Part shown: positions 35,201-45,879 of the stretch, one piece after another | Position numbering within the stretch: the first letter of the stretch is position 1 | Layout: every line of letters begins with the position of its first letter | Assembly: GCA_947095585.1 (NCBI GenBank) | Contig: OX352765.1 | Span: 77,483,976-77,547,975, forward strand | DNA: 64,000 nt | Reading direction: 5' to 3' | Source of the DNA: Nephrocerus scutellatus | Lineage: Eukaryota; Arthropoda; Insecta; Diptera; Pipunculidae | Program-made: the position numbers and the translations under genes | The notes under the pieces: model-generated | The model's database searches: none | What the model was told of the DNA's origin: nothing | The model's input: only the letters and a program-made list of their open reading frames with translations

Positions 35201-35939
35201 GGCCGATGATGCACCAGAAAGGCCGTATAAATTGATGTGTTTTTGGTGACTAAATGTAGCTGCCGCCATTACGAGGAAATCAAATCTTTGACCTGCCGGA
35301 CAGACTAGTGTTTATAGGCATCTTAAATTTCAATTGAAAACGCTCTGCAAATGTAACCATCATGTTAAGGTCATGTTTCGGTTTTACATAGACTTAGTCT
35401 AGTGTCTGGTGAACAGTTCCATTGGATATATGTATTACTGAAATAATATGGGACTGCATGTTAAAATATAAGTGATCTTAGTCATGTCAACTATAATGGA
35501 CTTGAGTTGGATTAATTTAGCTGATATGAATGACTCATTACATGCAATTCGTATGTTGTGACCATAATGTGATTTTGTTCGGTTTCGTCAAATGTTTGGT
35601 TACTTATGTGGGATTAAGCAAGGTGTCCGTGATGTGAGACATTCGCTGCGGAAATTTGACAACTGAGAGAAATCGTGTGAAGTGCAAGCAATGCAAACGT
35701 TCCAAAATATGACAAAATGTGTATGTGTTTCGTGTGTAAGGACGCTGCTAAATACTGTTATTTAAAAATTATGAATAATTCGTTAAAACTTGAGAAAATT
35801 ATTTAGTATAACAATGAAGGAAAATATGAAGTTATATTAAAATTTCAAACACGCTTTTGTTTTTGTTTGTTTTGAACAACTTTTCGTTAAACAATTATGC
35901 TTTCTCGTACATATACATGACATTCAATCGTCTTCCTGA
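35201..35939. other. unassigned spacer
   Basis: No coding or repeat signal was recognised. Confidence 0.3.
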
Positions 35940-36526
35940 GTACGTTTGTAACAGATGGTGACCAGACCGACATTCTTCAAATTTTGAACACATCTGTATT
36001 TCCGATGGACAAAAACTTTTGTAAAATTTTTGGAGTGAACAGGTCATATTTAATTTTTTTTATCACCAGTCAATTATGCAGATGTAATGTATTAACCGAG
36101 GGGTGCCAAAATTTGTTTTTTTTTTTTAATAATCCCGATTTCTTCAAATTTTAAACACATGTGTAAGTTATCCCGATTTCTTGAAATTTTAAGCACATGA
36201 ACAAAAGCTTCTGTAAAATTTTTTGAGTGAACGGGGCGCGACGTGTGCCCTTAAAATTTTTTTTAAACTTAGATGGATTTTCTTTATATCTTAAACACAT
36301 TTGTATCTCCGATAGACAAAACTTTCTGTAAAACGAATTTAATAAATATAAATATACATTTTTTAAAAATTACCCCGATGTTCTTCAAATTTTATACACA
36401 TCTCCGATGACAACACTTCCTATTGAAATGTGGAAGTGGTCGGGCCCCAAGGTCGGGGGCTCCCATATAATTTCCATCCAAAAATTTTTAATTTTTATGG
36501 GTTGTTTTTTTTATAAAATGAATTCA
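35940..36526 (+). mobile_element. GGCT-type Helentron, copy B1 (old minisatellite part and 3' end)
   Basis: Four or five diverged units each contain TTCTTCAAATTTT, ACACATNTGTATCTCCGAT and GACAA-ACTTT blocks. They are followed by the family 3' end AATTTTTATGGGTTG and a T run at about 36495-36515. The 5' part is missing. It lies immediately upstream of, and in the same orientation as, copy B2. Confidence 0.78.
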
Positions 36527-36530
36527 AATT

Positions 36531-37262
36531 TTTTAAATTCTATATATTAACTTCAGGTGCCCGTGGCTGGCTGGCTGGCTGGCGGAATGGCGCACCAAAT
36601 CTTGTGATCAATTTTTAACCCACTTCCCAAAGCCCGATTTTGTTGAACCTTTGCACACATGTGTATTTCCCACGGTCCCTCGGGTCTCGGGATCGGTGGG
36701 CTCCAAACAAACATTTTACAAAATGTACCCGATTTTCTTCAAATTTTATTCGCATGTGTATATCCCATGGACAACACTTTTTGAAAAAATTTGGTAGTGA
36801 TCGGACCTCGGGGTCGGGGGGACCCATACAAATTTTATAAAAAAAAGTACGTGATTTTCTTCAAATTCTACCTATACACATGTGTATCTCCGATGGACAA
36901 CACTTTTTGTAAACATTTAGAAATGATCGGGCCCCGGGGTCAGGGGGCACCCATACAAATTTTATAAAATACCCGATTGAATTTAAATTTTGTACATATG
37001 TGTTCATCCAATGGACAACATTTTTTGTAAATGTTTGCAGTGATCGGGCACCGGTGTCGGGGGGCACCCATACAAATATTATAAAAAAAGTACCCGATTT
37101 TCTTCAAATTTTATACACATGTGTATTTCCAATGGACAACTTTTTTTGTAAATATTTGGAAGTGAGCGGAACCCGGGGTCGGGGCTCCCATACAAATTTT
37201 ATAAAAAAAAATTACCCGATTTTCTTCAAATTTTATACGCATGTGTATATCCGATGATACGA
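36531..37262 (+). mobile_element. GGCT-type Helentron, copy B2 with five 121-base units
   Basis: The 5' end AAATTCTATATATTAACTTC is followed by GCCCGTGGC and four GGCT units, then the non-repeated head (TTGTGATCAATTTTTAACCC). Minisatellite units follow: the block CCCGATT lies at 36728, 36972, 37093 and 37214, with a diverged one near 36850, giving a 121-122 base period. The copy ends inside a unit, without the normal 3' end. Frames within it are products of the repeat, not genes. Confidence 0.85.
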
Positions 37263-38848
37263 GATTTAGTTGAACTCCAATACATTTATTTTCTATAATT
37301 TAATACATTTAAATAAAAGCTTGTTTTGAAAAAAGTTGTTTTTTCCTTATTTATTTTTCCATACAAAAATAATTCCTATATGAGTACTGGTGGACTTTTT
37401 TCTTCATTTTGCTTGCCTTGTGTTATTTATTTTTTTTAAAATTCGTTTAACTATCTCAGAGCCATAAAATGGCACCCAAAAAAATTTGATGTCTATTAAA
37501 GAAAAAATGGCGGATTTTTGATATAGGCCCTGCCTCATAAAAAGTAAAATATTTATATTTTCTTCATTATTTTTACATAATATGATTTAAAAATACTATA
37601 ACTACTTTTGTTATCTGAAATTAATCGCTTCTATTCCATGTTGTGCTTTTATTACATTTTGTTTGAATTCTGTTGTCACGTGATCATTATTCCATTCTCT
37701 GTAATGAATAAAAGAAAACACTTAGTTCTCAGTTTTGCTGTCAAAAAACGTAAAGTTTTAAGAAAATTATTTTTCGCTCTCTTGCAGCGGCTTATATACA
37801 CCAATCAGTAATATGCAATATTGCTTTGGCAAAGCCGGCTTGGCTTACGACAACAATAGCATAAGCATAAAGCCGAAAAAAAATCCAAAAAATGTTTAGG
37901 ATTAAGAAACTAATGCCATTTTATAGTTATGGTGCTCATCGTAAGACGGTAAAGCCAAAAAGCAAATATGTATTATTGACGACTGTAAAACTAGAGTAAT
38001 TGCCTCTAACGGAAAATATTGAAATACACTAAACAAGCAAAAGTAAAATTACATACATGATATTTGTAATGTTTCTCATTGCATTGAATCATAAACGTCA
38101 AATTGTTTTTTATTCGCATAAAAGTTGCTCCACTAGGAGGATTCGTGGTACTCCAATCCAGTTATGATGGTAGAAGTCATTATAGTTATAAAAATTTCTC
38201 AAAACCTGTTTAATTGTTAAAATAAATTGCCCGATTAATGAATTCGCGTCTTTTTAATGATTTGACTACAGTCGTTACACTAGTTAATCATCTGATATTA
38301 AAAATTGAAGTGACAAGAATGTACTTCTGTCGATTAAAAAGACTATTGAAGTAAGAAACGACTAAAGAATAGCAAAAATGAAGCAACAGAATTAAAATCA
38401 TTAAAATGTCACGGTTTTGTTATCGGACAGAGTGTTTTCAAAATATGTTCATTTTTTCTTCCTAAAAACTCTGTCCCAGAACGCGCTCGAGCGTAGATTT
38501 TTTCAAAAGGGAAATCGAACAAGAATTTTAGATTTTTTTGTTGTATGTGTTGTTGTTGTGTTAGTATAAAGAGGGTTGAATCTTCCAAAATATATAGATC
38601 TGTTTTCGCTCTACGGAAGAGTCGTTTTGAAGGGAAAAGGAAATAGTTGACAGCCAAAAAAGAACTCTGGGGCAGAGTTTTACGAAAAAAAACGACATAA
38701 TTTTCGTGACAATCACTGCTGTCATTCTTACTGTCACTGACATCTGTTATTTGTTTTCTATTCGTTTAAAGGTTTTGTTTTGGTAGACAAAAATGCTGTA
38801 CAGAGAGCTAACGTTTTGAATTAGCGAGCAAAAATAATTAATTCCAAA
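37263..38848. other. about 1.6 kb intergenic, promoter of the downstream gene at its end
   Basis: No family motif was recognised in the frames at 37608-37811, 38409-38657 or 38561-38743. The last few hundred bases should hold the promoter of the gene starting at 38849, but no TATA or initiator could be assigned with confidence. Confidence 0.35.
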
Positions 38849-39379
38849 ATGTTGCTTAAAGAAAATAACAAAAAATACAAAATATTCGTCGAGAAACTTT
38901 ACAAAAAATGCCAACAAACGCAGACGGAAAACGAACGAAATGTTCTGCGGTAAGATAAGCCCGCAATCGCTTATTAATAGAAACAAATTATTATCTTCCA
39001 TTTCCACTACAGTATAACAAACATAAAAAAACTTATTAAACGGCGAACAAAGGACGTTGACATCCTTAAAAAGCGTCTTGACCGCTACAATGACAATTGG
39101 CGACATGTGCCAATGCAACCACCACATCCAAAAAGAAAAATAGAACAGAAACGGGGTCCTAAGCCCAAACCCAAAAATCCAGATGAGCCTCCGAAGGAAA
39201 AAAAGGTAAGAAAACGGCGAATGAAGAAGAATCAAGTACAGGATCCAGAGAAACAATTAGAACCAGAGGAACATTTGCAACAAACACTACTACAACGGGA
39301 ACTGTTGCAACAAGAGCATGTGCCATTGCAATCGGCCCAGCAAGAACCAGATAGAGAATATTCAATAAAAACCGATTAA
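38849..39379 (+). CDS. TFPT/INO80F-like coiled-coil protein (two exons)
   Basis: Exon 1 is 38849-38949 and exon 2 is 39013-39379. The intron of 63 bases has donor CG|GTAAGA and acceptor CACTACAG|T, and the joined frame gives 155 residues. Residues 9-75 form a basic coiled coil: KYKIFVEKLYKKCQQTQ, ENERNVLRI, IKKLIKRR, DILKKRLDRYND. Its pattern (a Y-K-C start, an N-E-R mid-section, a paired basic helix, an L-L-D-Y-D end) follows the conserved part of TFPT, the INO80F subunit of the INO80 chromatin-remodelling complex. The rest is a Lys/Pro/Arg-rich stretch (residues 80-112), likely nuclear targeting, then a Gln/Glu-rich tail. The ORF alone would begin at 39107 and miss the coiled coil. The assignment is by pattern only; an unrelated coiled-coil nuclear protein is possible. 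Confidence 0.7.
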
Positions 39380-39520
39380 AAAAAAGTGATTTTGTCGTAT
39401 AATTTTACTGTGAAGACAAAAAAAAAAGAAAAAAATATTTACTGTCCCTACTGTGATAACAGTTTACTTGACACGGGAACTTTGATTATGAAGTGAGGCA
39501 AAGATAATTTACAATATAAA

Positions 39521-39526
39521 AATAAA
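39521..39526 (+). terminator. poly(A) signal of the TFPT-like gene
   Basis: AATAAA lies 142 bases past the stop and only 36 bases before the stop codon of the converging CHMP1 gene. Confidence 0.5.
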
Positions 39527-39561
39527 TGTAAAAACATAAATTCATATAGTACTCCATTTCA

Positions 39562-40316
39562 CTACTCGGCTTGTCGCAGTCGCGCCAAGCGCTGTGTAAG
39601 TTCATCTTGTTCCTGTGAGACTTGGGTTGAGGCACCAACTGTAGATGATTGGGGACCAGTAGGCAACTCCATGTTCAATTCCAAGCTGAAAGGAGAAAAA
39701 AGCCGTTCAGTTAAATTCTACACGGATAAACCTTTAAAGTTTAACTGCTCACCCTGCTTCATCGGCGACTTGCTGCAAGAGATTGTCCACATCTCCTTGT
39801 GGCACCGATGTAGTTGTCGTATCTGACATTGTGTTCTCCATTACTGAACTTTGTACATCCAAATCTTCGAATTGTGTCTCGAATTTTTCCATCAGCGTTG
39901 ATATCTTTTCAAGATTCATTCCCTTCATCGCTGCATCCATTGCTTTAACAACACCAGCCATCGAACTGGTTACCTTACGTGTGGTTAGCGCTGACTGAAC
40001 ACGACTGGCGACAGCATCGACGCGTGCACTCATCCGCAAATAATTAACTGCTTGGTTTTTTTGTCTTATAGCATTTTCTGCGTGAATCCGAGCAACATCC
40101 ATGTTGCCCTTTTGTATGGCCTTTTTCGCTTTGACTTTTTCAAGTTTTTCCTCCTTCTCACATTTCTTTGAATTGCGTTCCAGCTCCTTGACAGCAAATT
40201 TTAAATTAAAAAGGTGTTCTATATTGCATTGTGGGAAGGAATGATTGCCAGTTAGTATTGGTATTTATTTTGTCAGAAGCATTGCACCACTTACTTTCCA
40301 TCGCCGAGACAGACAT
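39562..40316 (-). CDS. Chmp1: CHMP1, ESCRT-III subunit (three exons)
   Basis: Exons on the minus strand are 40316-40295 (22 bases, MSVSAMEK start), 40218-39753 and 39685-39562. The donors are GAAA|GTAAGT and CAGG|GTGAGC; the acceptors are ATATAG|AACACC and TTTCAG|CTTGG. The joined product is 203 residues, the usual CHMP1 length. Residues 8-60 are the basic helical hairpin (HLFNLKFAVKELERNSKKC); GNMDVARIHAENAIRQKNQ follows at about 53-71. The acidic middle holds KISTLMEKFETQFEDLDVQ, and the C-terminus is DELTQRLARLRQAE, a MIT-interacting motif that binds Vps4 and other MIT-domain proteins. CHMP1 acts on endosomal and other membranes in multivesicular body formation and abscission. Both internal introns are short. 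All sites are consensus, and nothing suggests a defect. Confidence 0.96.
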
Positions 40317-41049
40317 TTCGTTACCCAGTTTGAATGCAAAGGTAGTTTTGAAACGAATACCAAAATACCGAATTGTTTTCTAATATGATGTTAATAATAA
40401 ACTAAATTGTAGTTTTATTTTCACTAAAAACTTAATTGATTCTTATTTTTCTTGCTGAAAGCAAAATGCAATGAATGAATCACCTGTCTTTTGTGTGTTC
40501 ACTTTGTTTGTGTTCGTGCTGTCATCTCTGGTAAGGAAAGTCACTCTTTACAATAAAATGTCAAAAAAGATAAACAGAATTCATTTTCTAACAACCACCG
40601 TGACATCTACTGTTAATTTTGATTTATTAATAAATATAAATTATAAAACAACAAGATTTATGTTAAATTTTTACCTTTGTTTAAATTACTATTAAAATTC
40701 GAATGCAATGAATTGCTACGGGGTACTTTTCGGAAAAATTATCTAGTGTTTACAGCGCCGTCTTGTAAGAAATCAATCTTCATTTTTTTAGCTACTACTG
40801 CACCATCTCTTGGGAATTTTATATTTCCGATTTATATCTTTGCTAAAAATAAAGTTCTTCCATTGCCTAATTGCATTCGCTAATCGCAATGTGCTGTTAA
40901 TACAAACTTCGTTTTCGATATATGTGCAATCGATAAATATTTTATGCGTTTTTCAAAGAAAATATATAAGACTCCTTTTTGGTTTAGAAATTCACTTAAT
41001 TGTTCTCATCTCCTAAAGATGAATCATCCGAAGGAGGCGATTTGCTGAC
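40317..41049. other. region upstream of CHMP1
   Basis: This should contain the CHMP1 promoter on the minus strand, but no motif was assigned. The frames at 40471-40695 and 40677-41016 (plus) are AT-rich and featureless. Confidence 0.4.
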
Positions 41050-41580
41050 TTCGATTTTTAAATTCTCTATATTAACTTCACTTGCCCGTGGCTGGCTGGC
41101 TGGCTGGCTGGCCATTTCTTGTGATCAATTTTTAACCCACTTCCTACAGCCCGATTTTATTGAAATTTTGCACACATGTATATCTCCCAAGACAACACTT
41201 TCTATTAAAATTTGAGACCCCTCGGGCCGCGGGGTCGGGGAGTTCTCATACAAATATTTTACAAAATTTACCCGATTTTCTTTAAATTTTGTACACATGT
41301 GTGTCTTCGATGGAAAACACTTTTTGTAAAAATTTGGAGCGATCGGCCTCTTGGGGACCCCAATATACAATTTTTAAATATCGCTATATCGCATCAGATC
41401 ACGGCAAAGTCTGAGCTCTGTGCTTTGTGAGCAGCGCTGTTCGCTGCCGCTGCGTCATTTGTGAATGATTTTGCCACAAAACGAGCACGCAGTGTGTGTG
41501 TGTGTGTATCCCCGATTAGAGAATTTACAAGAAAAATTTTAATTTTTATGGGTTGTTTTTTTTTTTAAAAAAAATACACT
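41050..41580 (+). mobile_element. GGCT-type Helentron, copy C
   Basis: It is complete in outline. The 5' end is AAATTCTCTATATTAACTTC, followed by GCCCGTGGCTGG with further GGCT units and the head block. One and a half minisatellite units follow, then a GCATCAGATC core with a (GT)n run (41493-41506). The 3' end is TTAGAGAATTTACAAG, then AATTTTTATGGGTTG. The 5' AAATTCTCTA and 3' TAGAGAATTT are inverted copies of each other. The frames at 41000-41430 are repeat artefacts. Confidence 0.85.
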
Positions 41581-41613
41581 TAATTGAAGTTGCTCTTATG
41601 TATCTTAAGTAAT

Positions 41614-42288
41614 TAACGTCTTAGGGATTAACGTGAGCACCGTCAACAGAGGGCATAATTCCACGGTCGTCAACGTACATCTTAGACAGAAGTGTCAGTA
41701 ATAACTCATTTGTTAGAGCATTAATTACCTAATTGAAATCGTTGGCGATATTTGGTTCACGACAACCGGTCGAGATATGTAACTCCGCAGTGAGCACATC
41801 AGTAAAATCAGGTAAACCACTGATGAACCAAAGAATTTGGTAACATCAGGTGCACCCCTGATGTTACTAATGCGAGCGCTCTATCCGCATTTCGGTAGTA
41901 AACCACCAGCCACTACGTAGGTCAAGCCTAGAACGAAAATGGGTCCTCAACCAAAATATGGCCTAGACTCAACTACTCTCCAAGGAGATCAGCCTCATCT
42001 GTGTGCGGAAACCAACTCCCGTAGTACCAACTGGCAGCACATCGTCCGGAACCTTGAACCGCATCATTTGTCACTAGAATAGCACGCTATCCTAGGCCGC
42101 CTAGGATAGAAACTATCCCAGGCATATCACGGTCCTGCAGTGTACGACCAGGCTACTAAATACGAAGACAGTGCCCATTCTAGACATTCTAAATACTAGT
42201 AGCCTTTTATGGGTCGCTAAAGTACGAAGACCTTGCCCATCCTGAGCATACTCTAAGTACTCGCGTCCCTTTATTTATTTTCCGTAGA
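41614..42288. mobile_element. unclassified 675-base insertion with 13-base direct repeats
   Basis: The sequence TATCTTAAGTAAT occurs at 41601-41613 and again at 42289-42301, exactly flanking this segment, as a target-site duplication would. The segment is less AT-rich than its surroundings and non-coding. It contains a perfect 23-base palindrome at 42087-42109 (CTATCCTAGGC arms) and a two-copy direct repeat near its right end (TACGAAGACAGTGCCCAT at about 42161, TACGAAGACCTTGCCCAT at about 42223). The right end TTTATTTATTTT could be a retrotransposon tail. I do not recognise the family. Confidence 0.65.
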
Positions 42289-42412
42289 TATCTTAAGTAA
42301 TATTTTCCCTTGAAATATAAATATTGCGTTTCGTTTATCTTCTAAAAAACGCAAAAAGGATGACAGCGGTTGATGAAGGCTTAACTTTAACCGAAGTGTG
42401 TGGGAATATGTT

Positions 42413-43800
42413 GGGGTAACAAAATCAACCCGACTAATCATCCCCAGGAAATCAAACGCATTTATCATGGATATAAACCATTTTGATGGGGAATGTATAG
42501 AGTATGCGAAAAGAACTCGTCATTCCCCAGCATTTTGTTCCACGGTAATTGTAAGGGGTAAATAAATCAACCCCGCAAATCATCCCCTACTATACGAATG
42601 GTACTTGAAGCCTTTAGCATGGTTATAAACCATTCCGCGGGGTTAGTATATCCTGACATATACATAGGGGTAACAAAATCAACCTCATTAATCATCCCCA
42701 GCAAATCACACGCGTTTAGCAATGATATAAACCATTACGATGGGAAATGTATAGGCTAAGCCAAAAGAACTCGTCATTCCTCAGCACTTGGGTACATGGT
42801 AATTGTAAGGGGTAAATAAATCAACACCGCAAATCATCTCCTATCATACGAATGGTACTTGTAGACTTTAGCATGGTTATAAACCATTATGCGGGGTTAG
42901 TATATCCTGGCATATGGCACAGGGGTAACAAAATCAACCCCACTAATCATCCCCAGAAAATCACACGTATTTAGCAATGATATAAACCATTTTGATGGGG
43001 AATGTATGGAGTATGCGAAAAGAACTCGTCCGTCCCCAGCACTTGGGTACAAGGTAATTAGAGGGGTAAATAAATCAACACCGCAAATCATCCCCTACCA
43101 TACGAATGGTACTTGAAGCCTTTAGCATGGTTATAAACCATTCTGCGGGGTTAGTATATCCTGGCAAAGGCAAAGGCAAAGGGGTAACAAAATCAACCTC
43201 ATTAATCATCCCCAGCAAATCACACGCGTTTAGCAATGATATAAACCATTACGATGGGAAATGTATAGGCTAAGCCAAAAGAACTCGTCATTCCTCAGCA
43301 CTTGGGTACATGGTAATTGTAAGGGGTAAATAAATCAACAACGCAAATCATCTCCTATCATACGAATGGTACTTGTAGCCTTTAGCATGGTTATAAACCA
43401 TTATGCGGGGTTAGTATATCCTGGCATATGGCACAGGGGTAACAAAATCAACCCCACTAATCATCCCCAGAAAATCACACGTATTTAGCAATGATACAAA
43501 CCATTCTGATGGGGAATGTATAGAGTATGCGAAAAGAGCTCGTCATTCCTCAGCACTTGGGTACATGGTAATTGTAAGGGGTAAATAAATCAAACCCGCA
43601 AATCATCCACTTCCATAGAAAGGCTTCAGCATGGTTATAAACCCTTTTGCGGGATTATAATATCATAGCATAATTTGTTGAGGAATAAAAGGAGAAATCA
43701 ATTAACCACGCAAATCACCCCACGCGGAACGAATACAGATTACTTTTCTTTGGGTAATTACTGCAAGTCTTAGCATGGCCATTAACCATGTTGTGAATTA
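42413..43800. repeat. satellite-like array with 255-base dimeric and 514-base higher-order units
   Basis: The block GGGGTAACAAAATCAACC begins units at 42413, 42667, 42922, 43181 and 43436, spaced 254, 255, 259 and 255 bases. Each unit has two diverged halves, the second starting GGGGTAAATAAATCAA (for example at 42555). Units at 42667 and 43181 differ at only about two positions, and the 42922 unit pairs with the 43436 one. The array therefore also repeats at 514 bases. The half-units hold inverted repeats (AACCCCGC / GCGGGGTT and AATGGT / AACCATT). A decayed half-unit trails off to about 43800. The 43181 junction carries GGCAAA three times. Frames here are artefacts. Confidence 0.9.
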
Positions 43801-44139
43801 ATATATTTGTAATCGCTTTACGAGCATTTGAACTGAAGTTCAATTGGTATTTGCTGAGTTCCATTTTGCCATACCAAGTTCTACAATGTAATTATTATAT
43901 TATCAGCATATCAGTTGTTCTTGCATAATGGAATACAGCAATTGGCATTCAAACGACAAACACACTAATAAATGAAAAAATGTGTCTCGGCTAAAAGGTC
44001 GCTTGGAATTTACGAAATGACATAAGAAGAAGATTAAGAAAAAACATATAACTTTTATGAATAAGTTCCACATAATTTTCTAAGCAGTATTACTTATACT
44101 GAGTTACAAATAGTGCTGTAAATTGCACTAAATCTATTT
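43801..44139. other. unassigned spacer
   Basis: No coding or repeat feature was recognised. Confidence 0.3.
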
Positions 44140-45000
44140 TCGTAACATGAATTTGTGGCGAGACCACATCATGGTGATACACACTTAATACGACGAGGAA
44201 GTAAATGAACAAACCTCCATGATAATGCTGAATACCTGCTAAGGTATTGTAACCTACCGCTTTGGCCAAGTCAAGCTGATTCTTAAGAGCACCGATAGGG
44301 TTTCAGCGCCTGATTAAGGTACCTCTGACAAAGAGGAAGTCGGCAGTTTGACAAGTAATTGTACTGGTCATGCTAGTCTAAGCGGTTCTGGTACAATCCC
44401 AACAGCGTCACTGGGCATGCTGGCCCGAGGGGTTCTGATAGCAGAACTGCAGCACCTAGAGCTGCAGGCTCCCATTCGACAAGCGGCACTGGGCACGCTA
44501 ATCAGAGGAATGATGAGTCGGTAAAAGTAAGCCTAAACCCGACTGCTTGCCGCAAGGGAAAGGGCCTTAACAAAACCCAAGTCCAGTCTTATCCAAGAGC
44601 TACGGGTTGTAAGCGGACTAATTAAAGATCTACGGAATGAGGCAAGGAGTTTCTCTTTAAAATCCGTGGAAAACTGTGACGATAATACTTAATACGGTTG
44701 TTTGTGACGGAAAGAGGGAAGAAATTTCGCTTAACGAGGTTGGGATTCTGCAACTTAGCCAATCTTGTCTTATTCGGATAAATCACAATACCTTACTGGC
44801 AGAGAGACTGTCCAGTTTTGAAATTCAGCGCACCTTTATTAAACCGATAAATTTCACTAATTATTCCGAAGAAAGTACTAAACCCGAATGCAGATTTCAT
44901 GCTCGAGTCACTGTCTGTTCTAGCAGTCCAGGACCAGGACGAGGCCCTTAAAGATGGCGGCAGAATGTCTACGACGCAGACATAAGCTGAAAATTCGTGA
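44140..45000 (+). mobile_element. mobile-element-like remnants, possibly gag/ORF1 and env-type pieces
   Basis: Two parts stand out from the AT-rich background. At about 44400-44670, broken frames are rich in Ala, Leu and Glu and look like an ORF1/gag-type coiled segment. At 44676-44951 a 91-codon frame contains VVCDGKREEISLNEVGIL and a later Cys. This resembles insect endogenous retrovirus envelope-type sequence only weakly. Both are short and broken and cannot work. The identification is tentative. Confidence 0.35.
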
Positions 45001-45022
45001 AAATTATGTATTCAAATTACTT

Positions 45023-45164
45023 GCTGAGTGCGCGTCTCGCACTGGCGGAACGTTCTCACACTTTTAGCTGAGTGCGCTTCTCGCACTGGCGGAACATTCC
45101 CACACTTTTAGCTGAGTGCGCTTCTCGCACCAGCGGAACGTTCCCACACTTTTGCTGATTGTGC
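45023..45164 (+). repeat. 44-base tandem repeat, about 3.2 copies
   Basis: GCTGAGTGCGC starts at 45023, 45067 and 45111, with a partial unit at 45154; the period is 44. Each unit has GAGTGCG and TCTCGCAC in near-inverted arrangement and ends in CACACTTTT. Units differ by only a few bases. Confidence 0.88.
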
Positions 45165-45879
45165 TTTTCATAATCATTTTCATTTTTTGTCAATTGCGAC
45201 TCTTGCTTTGTTATTTTTGTACATTAGTTTGAATTCTGTTTTTGAGAAATTAAAAATGACCACTTCGATTGAAGACGTCAGGTCGAACGGAACTTATATT
45301 CTTTTCATTTCTAATATTGTTATATCGCGAACAATCTACAATTCTAGATATGATCCAAAGTATAAGAACTGGAATCTGTATCAGGGACTTGTCCTCTCTA
45401 AATTGAACATGCTTGTCACATCTACAGAGCCCACAGGGGACCTAGATGAAGCACTTCCTATCACAACAGTTGTGTGCTTAAAACTAGTCTGTGCAAACGA
45501 AAGGTTTCCTGATAGAATGACCAGCTGGCCAAACTTAGGAAGAAGGTTAAAAAACTCTTAAACGCTCAAATAGTTGGGAGAAATATCGGTTCGTTATCAC
45601 AGAGTATAATTCTGAATTAAGACAATCTATAAGGGCCACATAGAGAAAGTGCTGCGAAAACAATGATAGCTCCACTTCAGGTTCGTCTATTCGTGCACTT
45701 CACACGTACCCGAACTCATCTGACCAAAGGGTCTGCATTACTAGTAGAGTAAACAGTTCATTCGGTACAATATTTAGTCCGGAAAAGGTTAAATGGATAT
45801 GATGTTTAAGCGATTTGATTGTTATCGCGATATGATCTTCACCAATATGTTTTATCGCGCGGTTCTGTATTCTGTCTAC

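Noticed and set aside
36615..37257. Several 60-85-codon frames
   Set aside because: They fall within the Helentron minisatellite, whose 121-base period is not a multiple of three; the same words recur in different frames.
39107..39379. ORF start at 39107 as the start of the TFPT-like protein
   Set aside because: A good donor/acceptor pair joins an upstream exon that completes a coiled coil in frame; the internal Met lies after it.
42271..43091. Frames containing repeated DFLGMISxVDF
   Set aside because: Generated by the satellite units; the repeat period and stops exclude a gene.
42413..43690. CRISPR-like array
   Set aside because: Units of about 255 bases with no short repeat/unique spacer pattern, in a eukaryotic context.
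44676..44951. Intact envelope gene
   Set aside because: Only a 91-codon piece with weak resemblance, no signal peptide, cleavage site or membrane anchor; listed only as a tentative remnant.
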